Of a stretch of DNA of 64,000 nucleotides, positions 25,167 through 33,932 are shown in pieces (the stretch's first letter is position 1; every line of letters begins with the position of its first letter). A program made the translations under genes and the position numbers. The stretch comes from Defluviicoccus sp046348835 (GTDB lineage: Bacteria; Pseudomonadota; Alphaproteobacteria; Rhodospirillales; Defluviicoccaceae). Location of the stretch: the NCBI GenBank assembly GCA_046348835.1, contig JAXMDM010000004.1, positions 1 through 64,000 on the forward strand. Direction: 5' to 3'. A model generated the notes under the pieces. That model was given only the letters and a program-made list of their open reading frames with translations, was not told the origin of the DNA and did not search any database.

Positions 25167-26119
25167 TGAGTCTCGATTTCGATGCCCTTACCGCCCAGCA
25201 CCGGCTGCTGATGGAAGCGGAGCTGGCGCCCCTGCAGGGGACCCGCTTCCAGCCGACGGGCTTTCCTGACCTGGGCGCCGCCGCCTACAAATGCCCGACC
25301 GGCGCCGACATGCTGCTGGTCGAATCGGCGCAGAGCATGGCCAACCGGCTGGAAGCGGTGTGCTGGGACGAAGTCGCCGACGATTGGGTCGAGCCCTTAC
25401 GCGGCCTGCCGCTGGTCAAGGTGATCGACAAGAAGGGCCAGCCGCTGACCAATTCGGTTCTTGAAGCGCACCGGCTGAACTCCCCCTACATCCTCGAAGG
25501 CAAGGACAAGTCGGTGTTCGATCAGCTTAAGGCCGATCTCGCTGACATGGAGGAGGGACGGGTCGATATCCGTAAGCTTGCGGCGGTGCTGGTACGGCTC
25601 GATACCAACGCGGTGCTGCATGGGGTATTTCTGGCGAAGAAGGACTTGGCCGGCGGCCGCCTCCGCCTCCCTCGGGTTCTCTCGTCCTTCATCGAAGCCG
25701 AGGAGGCAGTCGTCGCCGCCAGCGGCGGGGTCAAGAACGATGCGGTAAACCCGAAAGGGGACACCGCCGCCGGGTTCGGCAATGTGCCGTTTGCTCGCGA
25801 CGAATACACGGCGGCACGCATCATCGCCTATTTCAATATCGACTTGGCGCAGATCCGCGCCTTCGGCCTCGGGCCGACGGTGGAACAGTTGCTGATTGCC
25901 CTGGCACTGTTCAAGATCCGCCGGTTCTTCGACGTCGGCCTGCGCCTGCGCACGGCGTGCGATCTGCAATGCACCGGCATTCGGGTCACCCAACCGGGCG
26001 GGTTCGCGGTCCCTGACACCGCCGCCCTTGCCGAGGACCTGCCCGGGCTGATCGCCGCCGTCGCCGCCGAGGGCCGGTTCGCCGAGCCGCGGGTGACCAC
26101 CGTCCGCTACGAGAAGTAG
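25166..26119 (+). CDS. csb1: Csb1 (GSU0053, Cas7-type backbone), type I-G
   Basis: The Cas7-like backbone protein that polymerises along the crRNA. The ATG at 25166 shares a base with the csx17 stop. The 317 residues include GTRFQPTGFPDLGAAAYK, LVESAQSMANRLEAVCWD, NSVLEAHRLNSPYI, HGVFLAKKDLAGGRLRLPR and FIEAEEAVVAASGGVKNDAV, all typical of GSU0053 proteins. The upstream in-frame extension belongs to a shadow of csx17. It is followed by csb2 after five bases. The gene looks intact. Confidence 0.9.
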   Translation: MSLDFDALTAQHRLLMEAELAPLQGTRFQPTGFPDLGAAAYKCPTGADMLLVESAQSMANRLEAVCWDEVADDWVEPLRGLPLVKVIDKKGQPLTNSVLEAHRLNSPYILEGKDKSVFDQLKADLADMEEGRVDIRKLAAVLVRLDTNAVLHGVFLAKKDLAGGRLRLPRVLSSFIEAEEAVVAASGGVKNDAVNPKGDTAAGFGNVPFARDEYTAARIIAYFNIDLAQIRAFGLGPTVEQLLIALALFKIRRFFDVGLRLRTACDLQCTGIRVTQPGGFAVPDTAALAEDLPGLIAAVAAEGRFAEPRVTTVRYEK

Positions 26120-26124
26120 GCCGC

Positions 26125-27675
26125 ATGTTCGCCCTGGCGATCCGGTTCGTCGCTGGACGCTACCACGCCACCCCCTGGGGCCGCCACGTCAACGAAGCGG
26201 ATGTCGCATGGCCGCCGGAGCCGTGGCGGCTGCTGCGCGCCCTGGTCGCCACCTGGCATCGCAAGGCCGACCGTGACCGCTACGATCGCGACTGTCTCGC
26301 CGCCCTGATCGACCGGCTCGCCGCCGATCTGCCCCTCTACGAGCTGCCGGCGGCCGTTCACACCCACACCCGCCATTACATGCCGCGGTTCAAGTCGGGT
26401 CCCGACGACCGGACGCTGGTTTTCGACGCCTTCGCCCGCGTCGAGCCGACGGAGCCCCTGAAGGTGGTATGGGAGAACGTCACGTTGAGCGCCGATGAGG
26501 AGGCGCTCGCGGCGCACCTGGTCGAACGCGTCGGCTATCTCGGTCGCGCCGAGAGCTGGATCGAGGCCCAGATCGACCCGGCGCCGGCGCCCGAGCGCTG
26601 TCGGTGTCGACCGGGTGAGGATGAAGTCGACCCGATGACCGGTGAGGTTTCCGACCTGGTGCCGTTGCTGGCGGCGATGGACGCCGAAGCCTATCGGTCG
26701 GCTCGGCCGGCATTGCTCGCCGCGGCCAAGGCGCACCCGCGCCTGCGCAAGCAGATCGAGGCGACGGCAGGGGAGCGGCTGATCGACGCCCTGTCGCCCG
26801 ACACGTCTGACTGGCAGAAGGCGGGATGGAGCCGGCCTCCCGCCTCCCGCCAGGTGATCTACCGGCGCCCCGCCGACGCCTTGTCGCCATCGTCGCCGAG
26901 GCAACCCTCGCAACGGCGCCCCCATCGCGACCGGCTGACCACGGCGCGCTTCGTTCTGGCCGGCAAGCCGCTACCGTTGATGGAAGACGCGGTGCGCATC
27001 GGCGAGCTGACGCGGCGCGAGCTGATGCGTCTTTGGGGCGGCGACGCCATCCCCGCAGTGCTGTCGGGACACGGCCAGCCCGATCCGTCCCATGGCCACG
27101 CCTTCTTCCTGCCCGAGGATGCCGACGAGGACGGCCGCATCGATCACGTGATCGTCCATGCGACGGCGGGGTTACCGCGTGACTGCTGGCCGGTGCTTGC
27201 CGAGCTAACGAGGTTGTGGCAGCCGGACGGTGGCGAATGGCGGGTTGCCCTCGAAGGCATCGGCACCGCCCACACCTTCGCCTACGACTCGCGGATCCTG
27301 GAGACGTCCCGGCGGTGGCGATCGGTGACCCCCTATCTGCACCCGTGGCATTTGAAGCGCACCCTCGGGCCAGCCGATCAAATCCGCAAAGAATGTCGTC
27401 TGCGCGGATTTGCCGAGCCAGAGCCGACGGAATTCCTTGTCGACCAGCGGCATCGCCGTCCCGTCCATTTCCATCGCTTCCGCAGCAAGCGCAGCTTGGT
27501 CCAGCCCGACACGCGCGGAAGTTTCTGGGAGCTCATCTTCGATGCGCCGGTTTCCGGCCCCATTGCCCTTGGCTTCGGCTGCCACTTCGGCCTCGGCCTG
27601 TTCCAGGCAAGCCCTGAGAGCATACCGCCCGACCGGTCCCGCTTTCGAAATGGTACTCGTCCGGGCGCCATATAA
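26125..27675 (+). CDS. csb2: Csb2 (GSU0054, fused Cas5-Cas6-type), type I-G
   Basis: A 516-residue protein of the GSU0054 family, which combines a Cas5-like N-terminal RAMP with a Cas6-like C-terminal RAMP thought to process crRNA in type I-G. The N terminus reads MFALAIRFVAGRYHATPWGR, with NEADVAWPPEPWRLLRALVA and HTHTRHYMPRFKSG. The C-terminal part contains GHAFFLPEDADEDGRIDHV, and GSFWELIFDAPVSGPIALGF followed by a Gly-rich GCHFGLGLF loop typical of RAMPs. A His-rich stretch (QRHRRPVHFHRFRSKRS) lies before it. It is the last gene of the remnant; no cas4, cas1 or cas2 follows before the tRNA at 27873. Confidence 0.88.
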   Translation: MFALAIRFVAGRYHATPWGRHVNEADVAWPPEPWRLLRALVATWHRKADRDRYDRDCLAALIDRLAADLPLYELPAAVHTHTRHYMPRFKSGPDDRTLVFDAFARVEPTEPLKVVWENVTLSADEEALAAHLVERVGYLGRAESWIEAQIDPAPAPERCRCRPGEDEVDPMTGEVSDLVPLLAAMDAEAYRSARPALLAAAKAHPRLRKQIEATAGERLIDALSPDTSDWQKAGWSRPPASRQVIYRRPADALSPSSPRQPSQRRPHRDRLTTARFVLAGKPLPLMEDAVRIGELTRRELMRLWGGDAIPAVLSGHGQPDPSHGHAFFLPEDADEDGRIDHVIVHATAGLPRDCWPVLAELTRLWQPDGGEWRVALEGIGTAHTFAYDSRILETSRRWRSVTPYLHPWHLKRTLGPADQIRKECRLRGFAEPEPTEFLVDQRHRRPVHFHRFRSKRSLVQPDTRGSFWELIFDAPVSGPIALGFGCHFGLGLFQASPESIPPDRSRFRNGTRPGAI

Positions 27676-27872
27676 GCCATTGAGATTACTAGAAAGCTGA
27701 CGTGAGTACCGAAGTAGCTCAGTTCCCACCCCGCGGAGAATGGAGCCAAAGAGAGAACATTCTGGGCGGTTCGGCAAGGGACAGGGTACCCGGGTGCCGG
27801 GCTAAAGGTCTTTGATAGTACGCGATTTTCTGGCAGCGGTAGGTTTGCGGAGAACGGTTTGGGCGGGGCGAC

Positions 27873-27964
27873 TGGCGGAGGGGGTGGGATTCGAACCCAC
27901 GGTACCCGGTAAAGGGTACAACGGTTTTCGAGACCGCCCCGTTCGACCGCTCCGGCACCCCTCC
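27873..27964 (-). tRNA. tRNA-Ser(CGA)
   Basis: The minus strand folds into a 92-base class II tRNA with a long variable arm. The acceptor GGAGGGG pairs with CCCCTCC, followed by G and an encoded CCA. The T arm contains GTGGGTTCGAATCCC. The anticodon loop is CTCGAAA, so the anticodon is CGA, reading UCG serine codons. It lies between the CRISPR remnant and the TIR gene and could be an integration site, though I found no duplicated 3' end in the window. Confidence 0.95.
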
Positions 27965-28090
27965 GCACCCATGCGCCGGGCGGCGGCTCTGCGCGTTCCG
28001 GCGATGGACCGCGGACGCTAATGCAAACCCGGCCGCGCCGCAACCTCGCCGCCACGCGCCGCCGCGCGCCGCCGCCGTCTTCGCCGCGGC

Positions 28091-29164
28091 TCAGCGGGCG
28101 GCCGCAGCGGTGGCCTGTTCGAAGGCGCGGATCTTGGCGACGTTGGCCTGCTCGATCGCCGACAGCTGCACGGCGTCGTTGCCGTTCGCCGGTCGGTACC
28201 ACGACTGGGCCGAGAAGTAGGCGCGCAGCGCCGGGTCGTTGAACACATGGCCGTGGCGGGCGAAGATCTCGTTGCGCATCAGCCGCAGTTCGTCGGCCGA
28301 CAGCCCGGCGAGATCGACATCGGTAAGCAGACGCTCCGACGACAGCGGATACCGGCCGGGCGGGGCGCCGGGCGCGTTGCGGGCGGGGTCGAAACCGGTG
28401 CTGCGGTCGCCGCTAGCGGCGGCGCTCGGGGTCGCAGGCAGGGCAGCCGGCGCCGCGGCCGCGCCGGGCTCGCTCCTGGTCACGCTCGCCGTGTAGCCCT
28501 CGCCCTTCTGGTTGACCACGCTCGCGCTGTATCCGGTGGTCCGACTGGGGCCGGGAAGCAGCATCAGCCCGGCGATCGCGGCGGCCGCGACCGCGCCGCC
28601 GGCGCCGACGATCAGCGGCCAGCGCCGCCGGCTCGCCGCCTTCCCGCTGTTTTCCGCACCCGGAGCCGGCCGGGTGTCGTCCCGCCGGTCGTCGGCCCGG
28701 GGCACCACCGGGGACGGCATCGGGGGCGGTGGCGACACGTCGGCGAGGCCGGATCCCGCGGCCGGCTGGCGCGGTTTGCCGGCCAGCCGCTCGATGGAGC
28801 CGATGAGTTGGACGAAGCCCTCGTGGTCGGCCCCGCCCCGCCAGTCGACCAGCGACACCGCCTGGATCGGCCGGAAGGCGAGGGGCGGCAGCGCCTCATC
28901 GATCAGCACCGGCAGCAGCTTGTTGGCGTCCAGCGCCAGCGCCGCCTCGGTCTTCACCCAGCGCTTCTTCACCGCCGTCGCCGACCACAGGACGACGACC
29001 GCCTTCGCCGTGGTCAACTCCCGCTCGATCACCTCGTCCCAGGTCTCCCCCGGCGGGATCTCCGCATCCCACCAAGCCGACCAGCCGCGCGCCTCGAGCG
29101 CGTCGGCGAGACGTCGCGCCCACGGCTTGTCTTCGCGGGCATAGCTGATGAAAATGTCGTTCAC
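28091..29164 (-). CDS. TIR domain - membrane helix - YARHG domain protein
   Basis: A three-part protein of 357 residues. I start it at GTG 29164 (VNDIFISYAREDKPWARRLA), six bases after GGAGGG; an ATG at 29236 is less supported. An N-terminal TIR/toll-like domain covers residues 1-about 125, with WWDAEIPPGETWDEVIEREL and a WVKTEAALAL segment whose Glu sits where TIR NADases have their catalytic Glu. A Pro-rich linker leads to one membrane helix (WPLIVGAGGAVAAAAIAGLM), another low-complexity linker, and an extracytoplasmic YARHG domain (LMRNEIFARHGHVFND, SWYRP). The layout suggests envelope signal perception linked to a cytoplasmic TIR effector; this is inference. Confidence 0.85.
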   Translation of the reverse strand: MNDIFISYAREDKPWARRLADALEARGWSAWWDAEIPPGETWDEVIERELTTAKAVVVLWSATAVKKRWVKTEAALALDANKLLPVLIDEALPPLAFRPIQAVSLVDWRGGADHEGFVQLIGSIERLAGKPRQPAAGSGLADVSPPPPMPSPVVPRADDRRDDTRPAPGAENSGKAASRRRWPLIVGAGGAVAAAAIAGLMLLPGPSRTTGYSASVVNQKGEGYTASVTRSEPGAAAAPAALPATPSAAASGDRSTGFDPARNAPGAPPGRYPLSSERLLTDVDLAGLSADELRLMRNEIFARHGHVFNDPALRAYFSAQSWYRPANGNDAVQLSAIEQANVAKIRAFEQATAAAAR

Positions 29165-29445
29165 CGTGCCCTCCGCTCCGCGGCGAGCCAGCCGCGGCGG
29201 GCCGGGCTGGCCCGTCGGCGACACCCCGTTCGCCACCTAGAGTGCCCCAATCCACGGGCGCTGACCAGAGGACGCCCCGCGAGCGGCCTCGAGCGGCCCC
29301 CCAACTGGCCCCTCAGTGTCCTCGGGGGCGCGGCGTTGACACGGGCGGGTGAAATGGCGTATGCAGCCGACCGCCGCGGGGCCTCTCCCGCGAACGGTTG
29401 TCCATTCTGTGGCGGCAATATCTCTCTAGGCTCTTTGGCGGTCCC

Positions 29446-29847
29446 ATGTACGCAGTCATCCGCACCGGCGGCAAGCAGCACCGCGTCTTCGCCGACGACC
29501 GACTGGTCGTCGAGCGCCTGGCCGGCGCTCCCGGCGACGCGGTCGTCTTCGACGACATCCTCATGCTCGCCGGCGGCGATGCCCCGCCCCTCGTCGGCCC
29601 CGCCGTGCCGGCGGCGGCGCGCGTGTTCGCCGAGGTGGTGGAGCAGACCCGCGGCCCGAAGCTGCTGGTGTTCAAGAAGAAGCGGCGCAAGAACCACCGG
29701 CGGCTGAACGGCCACCGCCAGGATCTGACCGTGGTCCGCATCCGCGGCGTCAGCCCCACCGGCGAAGCCCCGGCCATCGCCCAGGCGACGGTACCGGCCG
29801 ACCCGGTGCCGGCCGAAGCGGCGGTGGCCGCCGATAGCGAGGAGTAG
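29446..29847 (+). CDS. rplU: Ribosomal protein bL21
   Basis: A 50S ribosomal subunit protein that binds 23S rRNA. The conserved start is MYAVIRTGGKQHRV at 29446; the upstream in-frame start at 29398 adds 16 unrelated residues. The core includes KKKRRKNHRRLNGHRQDLTV, of which FKKKRRKN...GHRQ is diagnostic. The 133 residues exceed the usual 103 because of an Ala/Pro/Glu-rich C-terminal tail, a frequent alphaproteobacterial feature. It is followed after five bases by rpmA. Confidence 0.95.
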   Translation: MYAVIRTGGKQHRVFADDRLVVERLAGAPGDAVVFDDILMLAGGDAPPLVGPAVPAAARVFAEVVEQTRGPKLLVFKKKRRKNHRRLNGHRQDLTVVRIRGVSPTGEAPAIAQATVPADPVPAEAAVAADSEE

Positions 29848-29852
29848 GAACC

Positions 29853-30107
29853 ATGGCCCACAAGAAAGCCGGCGGCAGTTCACGTAACGGTCGCGACTCT
29901 CCCGGCCAGCGGCTGGGGGTGAAACGCTACGGCGGCCAGATCGTCGTTCCGGGCAACATCATCGTTCGCCAGCGGGGCACCAAGTTCCACGCCGGCGAGA
30001 ACGTCGGCATCGGCCGCGACCATACCCTGTTCGCCACCGGCGGCGGCCGGGTCGCCTTCCGCCGCGGCTATCGCGGTCGCACCTACATCTCGGTCCTGCC
30101 GGTCTGA
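29853..30107 (+). CDS. rpmA: Ribosomal protein bL27
   Basis: A 50S protein near the peptidyl-transferase centre. The 84-residue protein starts MAHKKAGGSSRNGRDSPGQR and carries VKRYGGQIVVPGNIIVRQRG and TKFHAGENVGIGRDHTLFA, a complete match to the family. It sits in the conserved order rplU-rpmA-obgE. The ATG follows a GTAGGAA-type site at the end of rplU. Confidence 0.97.
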   Translation: MAHKKAGGSSRNGRDSPGQRLGVKRYGGQIVVPGNIIVRQRGTKFHAGENVGIGRDHTLFATGGGRVAFRRGYRGRTYISVLPV

Positions 30108-30201
30108 CCGGCAGGGCGCTGCCCGCCGGCGGTAACCGCAACCCGGACAACGGGAGGCTGGGCGGGCAGGAACGCCGCGGCCGGAAGATCGGGTTCGCTG
30201 C

Positions 30202-31269
30202 GTGCGATTCGTCGACGAAGCCAAGGTATTCGTGCAGAGCGGCAGCGGCGGCAACGGCTGCTCATCCTTCCGGCGCGAGAAGTTCATCGAGTTCGGCGGC
30301 CCCAACGGCGGCAACGGCGGTGACGGCGGCGACGTCGTCGTCGCCGCGGTGGCGGGGCTGAACACGCTGATCGACTACCGCTACCGGCGCCACTTCCGGG
30401 CAAAAAACGGCGGCCAGGGCATGGGCCGCGAGCGCACCGGCGCCCGCGCCGAGGACGTCGTCCTGGCGGTGCCGGCGGGAACCCAGGTCTTCGACGCCGA
30501 CGGCATGGTGCCGCTGGCCGATCTCCTCCACCCCGGCGAGCGCACCGTCGTCGCCCGCGGCGGCCGCGGCGGCCGCGGCAATGCGGTGTTCAAGTCGTCC
30601 ACCAATCAGGCGCCGCGGCGGGCCGATCCCGGCGAGCCGGGGGAGGAGCGCTGGCTGGTGCTGCGGTTGAAGCTCCTCGCCGACGCCGGCCTCATCGGCC
30701 TGCCCAACGCCGGCAAGTCCACCCTGCTCGCCGCCCTCAGCCGGGCGCGGCCGAAGATCGCCGACTATCCGTTCACCACCTTGTGGCCGAGCTTGGGGGT
30801 GGTGGGGGTGGGCGGCGGCAGCGGCCGTGCGGGGGGGCGCGAGTTCGTCCTCGCGGATATCCCGGGCCTGATCGAAGGCGCCCACACCGGCGCCGGTCTC
30901 GGCACCCGCTTCCTCGGCCACGTGGAACGCTGCCGCGTCCTCGTCCACCTGGTGGACGCCACCCTGCCCGACCCGGCGGAACGCTGGCGCATCGTCCGCG
31001 ACGAGCTCTCCGCCTACGGCGCCGGCCTCGCCGCCAAGCCGGAACTGGTGGCGCTCAGCAAGATCGACGCGCTCCCCGACGACCTCATCGCCGCCCGCGC
31101 CGACGCGCTCGCCGCGGCCACCAACGGCCGGGTGTTTCCCGTCTCCGCCGCCACCGGCGCCGGTACCGGGCCGCTGATCGAGGCCATCCTCGCCCGCATC
31201 GATGCGGCCCACCCCGCCCCGGCACAGTCACCGCCGCCGGCCCTATCGACCCCGGAGCCCGGCCGGTGA
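30202..31269 (+). CDS. obgE: ObgE/CgtA, ribosome-associated GTPase
   Basis: An essential GTPase involved in 50S assembly and stress control. It starts with GTG at 30202 (MRFVDEAKVFVQSGSGGNGC). The glycine-rich Obg domain covers residues 1-about 158 (SFRREKFIEFGGPNGGNGGD, GRERTGARAEDVVL). The G domain follows with GLPNAGKSTLL, the FTTLWPSLGVV switch region, DIPGLIEGAHTGAGLG and SKID. A Gly/Arg insertion (VGGGSGRAGG) follows the switch. The C terminus is short with a Pro-rich tail, as in alphaproteobacteria without an OCT domain. It overlaps proB by four bases. Confidence 0.95.
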   Translation: MRFVDEAKVFVQSGSGGNGCSSFRREKFIEFGGPNGGNGGDGGDVVVAAVAGLNTLIDYRYRRHFRAKNGGQGMGRERTGARAEDVVLAVPAGTQVFDADGMVPLADLLHPGERTVVARGGRGGRGNAVFKSSTNQAPRRADPGEPGEERWLVLRLKLLADAGLIGLPNAGKSTLLAALSRARPKIADYPFTTLWPSLGVVGVGGGSGRAGGREFVLADIPGLIEGAHTGAGLGTRFLGHVERCRVLVHLVDATLPDPAERWRIVRDELSAYGAGLAAKPELVALSKIDALPDDLIAARADALAAATNGRVFPVSAATGAGTGPLIEAILARIDAAHPAPAQSPPPALSTPEPGR

Positions 31270-32474
31270 GCCCCTTCCGCCTCAGCAGCGAGCTCGCCAT
31301 CGCCCGCCGCATCGTGGTCAAGATCGGCTCGGCCCTCCTCGTCGACGATCCGGTCGAACATCCCGGCGATCACCTTGGCGATCATCCGGTCGATCATCCG
31401 GTCGATCATTCCGGGAGCGACATCCGCCGCGCCTGGCTCGCCGCCCTGGCCGAGGATATCGCCAGCCTGAAGACCGGCGGCCGCGACGTGGTCATCGTCT
31501 CCTCCGGCGCCATCGCCGCCGGGCGGCGCCAACTGGGCCTCCCCGCCGGCCGGCTGCGCCTCGACGAGAAGCAGGCGGCCGCCGCCACCGGGATGATCCG
31601 CCTCGCCCACGCCTACCAGGAGGCCCTCGCCCGCTTCGACATCACCGTCGCCCAGGTGCTGCTGACCCTGGACGATTCCGAGCACCGCCGACGCTACATC
31701 AACGCCCGGGCGACGCTGACGACGCTCTTGCGCCGGGGCGCGGTGCCGCTGATCAACGAGAACGATACCGTCGCCACCGACGAGATCCGGTTCGGCGACA
31801 ACGACCGCCTGAGTGCCCGGGTCGCGGCCATGGTCTCCGCCGATACGCTGGTCCTGCTCTCCGACATCGACGGCCTCTACACCGCCGACCCGCGCAAGGA
31901 CCCGGCGGCGCGGCTGGTGCCCGAGGTGCGGGAGATCACCCCGGAGATCGAGGCGATGGCCGATCACACCCATCCCGGCTACGGCACCGGCGGGATGATC
32001 ACCAAGCTGGAGGCGGCGCGGATCGCGCTCGCCGCCGGCTGCCGGATGGTCATCGCCCCGGGCGCCGGCCTGCACCCCCTCGCCCGCATCGCCGACGGCG
32101 GCACGTGCACCTGGTTCCTGCCGGCGCAGACGCCCGGAGCCGCCCGCAAACGGTGGATCTTCGGCACCCTCAAGCCGGCCGGCGCCCTCGTCGTCGATGC
32201 CGGCGCCGTCTCCGCCCTCGCCCGCGGCAAGAGCCTCCTGCCGGCCGGGGTCACCGCCGTCGAGGGCGATTTCGAAAAGGGTGCCGCCGTCGTCATCAAG
32301 ACCGGCGACGGTGCCATCCTCGGCCGCGGCCTGGTCGGCTACGGTGCCGCCGACGCGCGGCGCATCATCGGCCACAAAACCCGTGAAATAGAGGATCGGC
32401 TCGGCTACCGTGGACGGGAAGAGCTGGTTCATCGGGACGATCTGGCTCTGGAAACGAGACGGGCCAAACGATGA
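31266..32474 (+). CDS. proB: Glutamate 5-kinase, with a tandem-repeat insertion near the N terminus
   Basis: Phosphorylates glutamate in the first step of proline synthesis. It starts with GTG 31266, overlapping the obgE stop, and has 402 residues. The kinase fold shows RRIVVKIGSALLVDD, VIVSSGAIAAGRRQLGL, AQVLLTLDD, NENDTVATDEIRFGDND, LLSDIDGLYTADP and GTGGMITKLEAA. A PUA domain follows (KPAGALVVDAGAVSALARGK). Between LLVDD and the first helix is an extra segment rich in DHPV units (HPGDHLGDHPVDHPVDHSG) encoded by 12-base repeats. The insertion sits at a surface loop of the kinase domain and is in frame. It overlaps proA by four bases. Confidence 0.95.
   Translation: MSPFRLSSELAIARRIVVKIGSALLVDDPVEHPGDHLGDHPVDHPVDHSGSDIRRAWLAALAEDIASLKTGGRDVVIVSSGAIAAGRRQLGLPAGRLRLDEKQAAAATGMIRLAHAYQEALARFDITVAQVLLTLDDSEHRRRYINARATLTTLLRRGAVPLINENDTVATDEIRFGDNDRLSARVAAMVSADTLVLLSDIDGLYTADPRKDPAARLVPEVREITPEIEAMADHTHPGYGTGGMITKLEAARIALAAGCRMVIAPGAGLHPLARIADGGTCTWFLPAQTPGAARKRWIFGTLKPAGALVVDAGAVSALARGKSLLPAGVTAVEGDFEKGAAVVIKTGDGAILGRGLVGYGAADARRIIGHKTREIEDRLGYRGREELVHRDDLALETRRAKR
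31368..31415 (+). repeat. Tandem 12-base repeats inside proB (four units)
   Basis: Units at 31368-31379, 31380-31391, 31392-31403 and 31404-31415 follow the consensus GATCATCCGGTC; the two middle copies are identical and the outer ones diverged. Each encodes Asp-His-Xaa-Xaa, so changes in copy number would keep the proB frame. Confidence 0.85.
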
Positions 32475-33781
32475 CCACCCTCGCCGACCCCGCCGAAATC
32501 GCACCCCCAGAGGAGGCGTCCGGCGAAAGCCTCAAGCACCTGATGCACCACATCGGCACCGCCGCACGCAGCGCCGCCGAGGCACTGGCGGTGGCGCCGA
32601 CGGCGGCCAAGGACCTGGCCCTGGGTGAAGCGGCGATCATTCTCCGCGACCGCAGCCGCGACATCCTCGCCGCCAACGCCCGCGACCTCGCCGCCGGCGA
32701 GCGCAAGGGACTGAGCACCGCGATGCTCGACCGGCTGGCGATGAATCCGTCCAGGATCGAGGCGATGGCGGCCGGGCTCGAGGCCATCGCCGCCCTGCCC
32801 GACCCGGTCGGCCAGGTGATCGCCGCCTGGGACCGCCCCAACGGCCTGCATATCGAGCGCGTACGCACCCCGATCGGGGTCATCGGGATCATCTACGAAT
32901 CCCGCCCCAACGTCACCGCCGACGCCGGCGGCCTGTGTCTGAAGGCGGGCAACGCGGCCATCCTCCGCTGCGGGTCCGAGAGCTTCGCCACCTCGTCGGT
33001 GATCAACGAATGTCTCGCCGTCGCCCTGGTCACCGCCGGCCTGCCGGAGACCAGCGTGCAGTTGGTGCCGACCCCCAACCGGGCCGCGGTGGGCGAGATG
33101 TTGAGGATGACCGGCGTCATCGACGTCATCATTCCCCGCGGCGGCAAGTCGCTGATCGAGCGGGTCACCGCCGAGAGCCGGGTGCCGTTGTTCCAGCACC
33201 TGGAGGGGATCTGCCACACCTACATCCACGCCAAAGCCGATGCGGAACTGGCGCGCCAGGTGACCTTCAACGCCAAAATGCGCCGACCGGGCATCTGCGG
33301 GGCGACGGAGACGCTCCTGGTGGACCGCGCCGTGGCGGCGACGGTACTGCCGCCGATCTTCGACGACCTGATCGCGGCCGGCTGTCAGATCCGCGGCGAC
33401 GCCGCCTGCCGCGTCCTCGACGCGCGGGTGCAGCCGGCGAGCGAACAGGATTGGGACACGGAGTATCTCGACAAGATCCTGGCGGTGAAGGTCGTCGAGG
33501 GACTGCCGGCGGCCATCGAGCACATCCGCGCCCACTCGTCCAACCACACCGACGCCATCCTCACCGAGGACGCCGTCGCCGCCCGCACCTTCGTCGACAA
33601 CCTCGACTCCGCCATCCTCATGGTGAACACCTCCACCCAGTTCGCCGACGGCGGCGAATTCGGGATGGGCGCCGAGATCGGCATCGCCACCGGCAAGCTG
33701 CATGCCCGCGGCCCGGTGGGGGTGGAGCAGCTCACCAGCTTCAAATACGTCGTCCGCGGCACCGGCCAATGTCGGCCGTGA
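32471..33781 (+). CDS. proA: Gamma-glutamyl phosphate reductase
   Basis: Second enzyme of proline synthesis; reduces glutamyl-5-phosphate to the semialdehyde with NADPH. The ATG at 32471 overlaps the proB stop. The 436 residues contain RVRTPIGVIGIIYESRPNVT, LCLKAGNAAILRCGSES, IIPRGGKSLIERV, the active-site stretch RRPGICGATETLLVD, SSNHTDAILTED and FGMGAEIGIATGKLHARGPVG. The N-terminal 35 residues form a variable extension. Together with proB it is a translationally coupled pair placed after obgE. Confidence 0.96.
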   Translation: MTTLADPAEIAPPEEASGESLKHLMHHIGTAARSAAEALAVAPTAAKDLALGEAAIILRDRSRDILAANARDLAAGERKGLSTAMLDRLAMNPSRIEAMAAGLEAIAALPDPVGQVIAAWDRPNGLHIERVRTPIGVIGIIYESRPNVTADAGGLCLKAGNAAILRCGSESFATSSVINECLAVALVTAGLPETSVQLVPTPNRAAVGEMLRMTGVIDVIIPRGGKSLIERVTAESRVPLFQHLEGICHTYIHAKADAELARQVTFNAKMRRPGICGATETLLVDRAVAATVLPPIFDDLIAAGCQIRGDAACRVLDARVQPASEQDWDTEYLDKILAVKVVEGLPAAIEHIRAHSSNHTDAILTEDAVAARTFVDNLDSAILMVNTSTQFADGGEFGMGAEIGIATGKLHARGPVGVEQLTSFKYVVRGTGQCRP

Positions 33782-33932
33782 GCGGACCGGCATCGCCGTG
33801 GCGGACCAACGGTGCCGGCGACGGTGCGCGACCGTCTTCGCCCCCGTCCTTCACCCGGCGTCACCGTGGCTGGCGGCGCGATCGGCGGACCCTCCGGCGG
33901 GATCGCCGGCAAGTCTAGAGGCGGCGGCGACG

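Noticed and set aside
27676..27872. Possible integrase attachment remnant beside tRNA-Ser
   Set aside because: No second copy of the tRNA 3' end and no integrase gene were found in the window.
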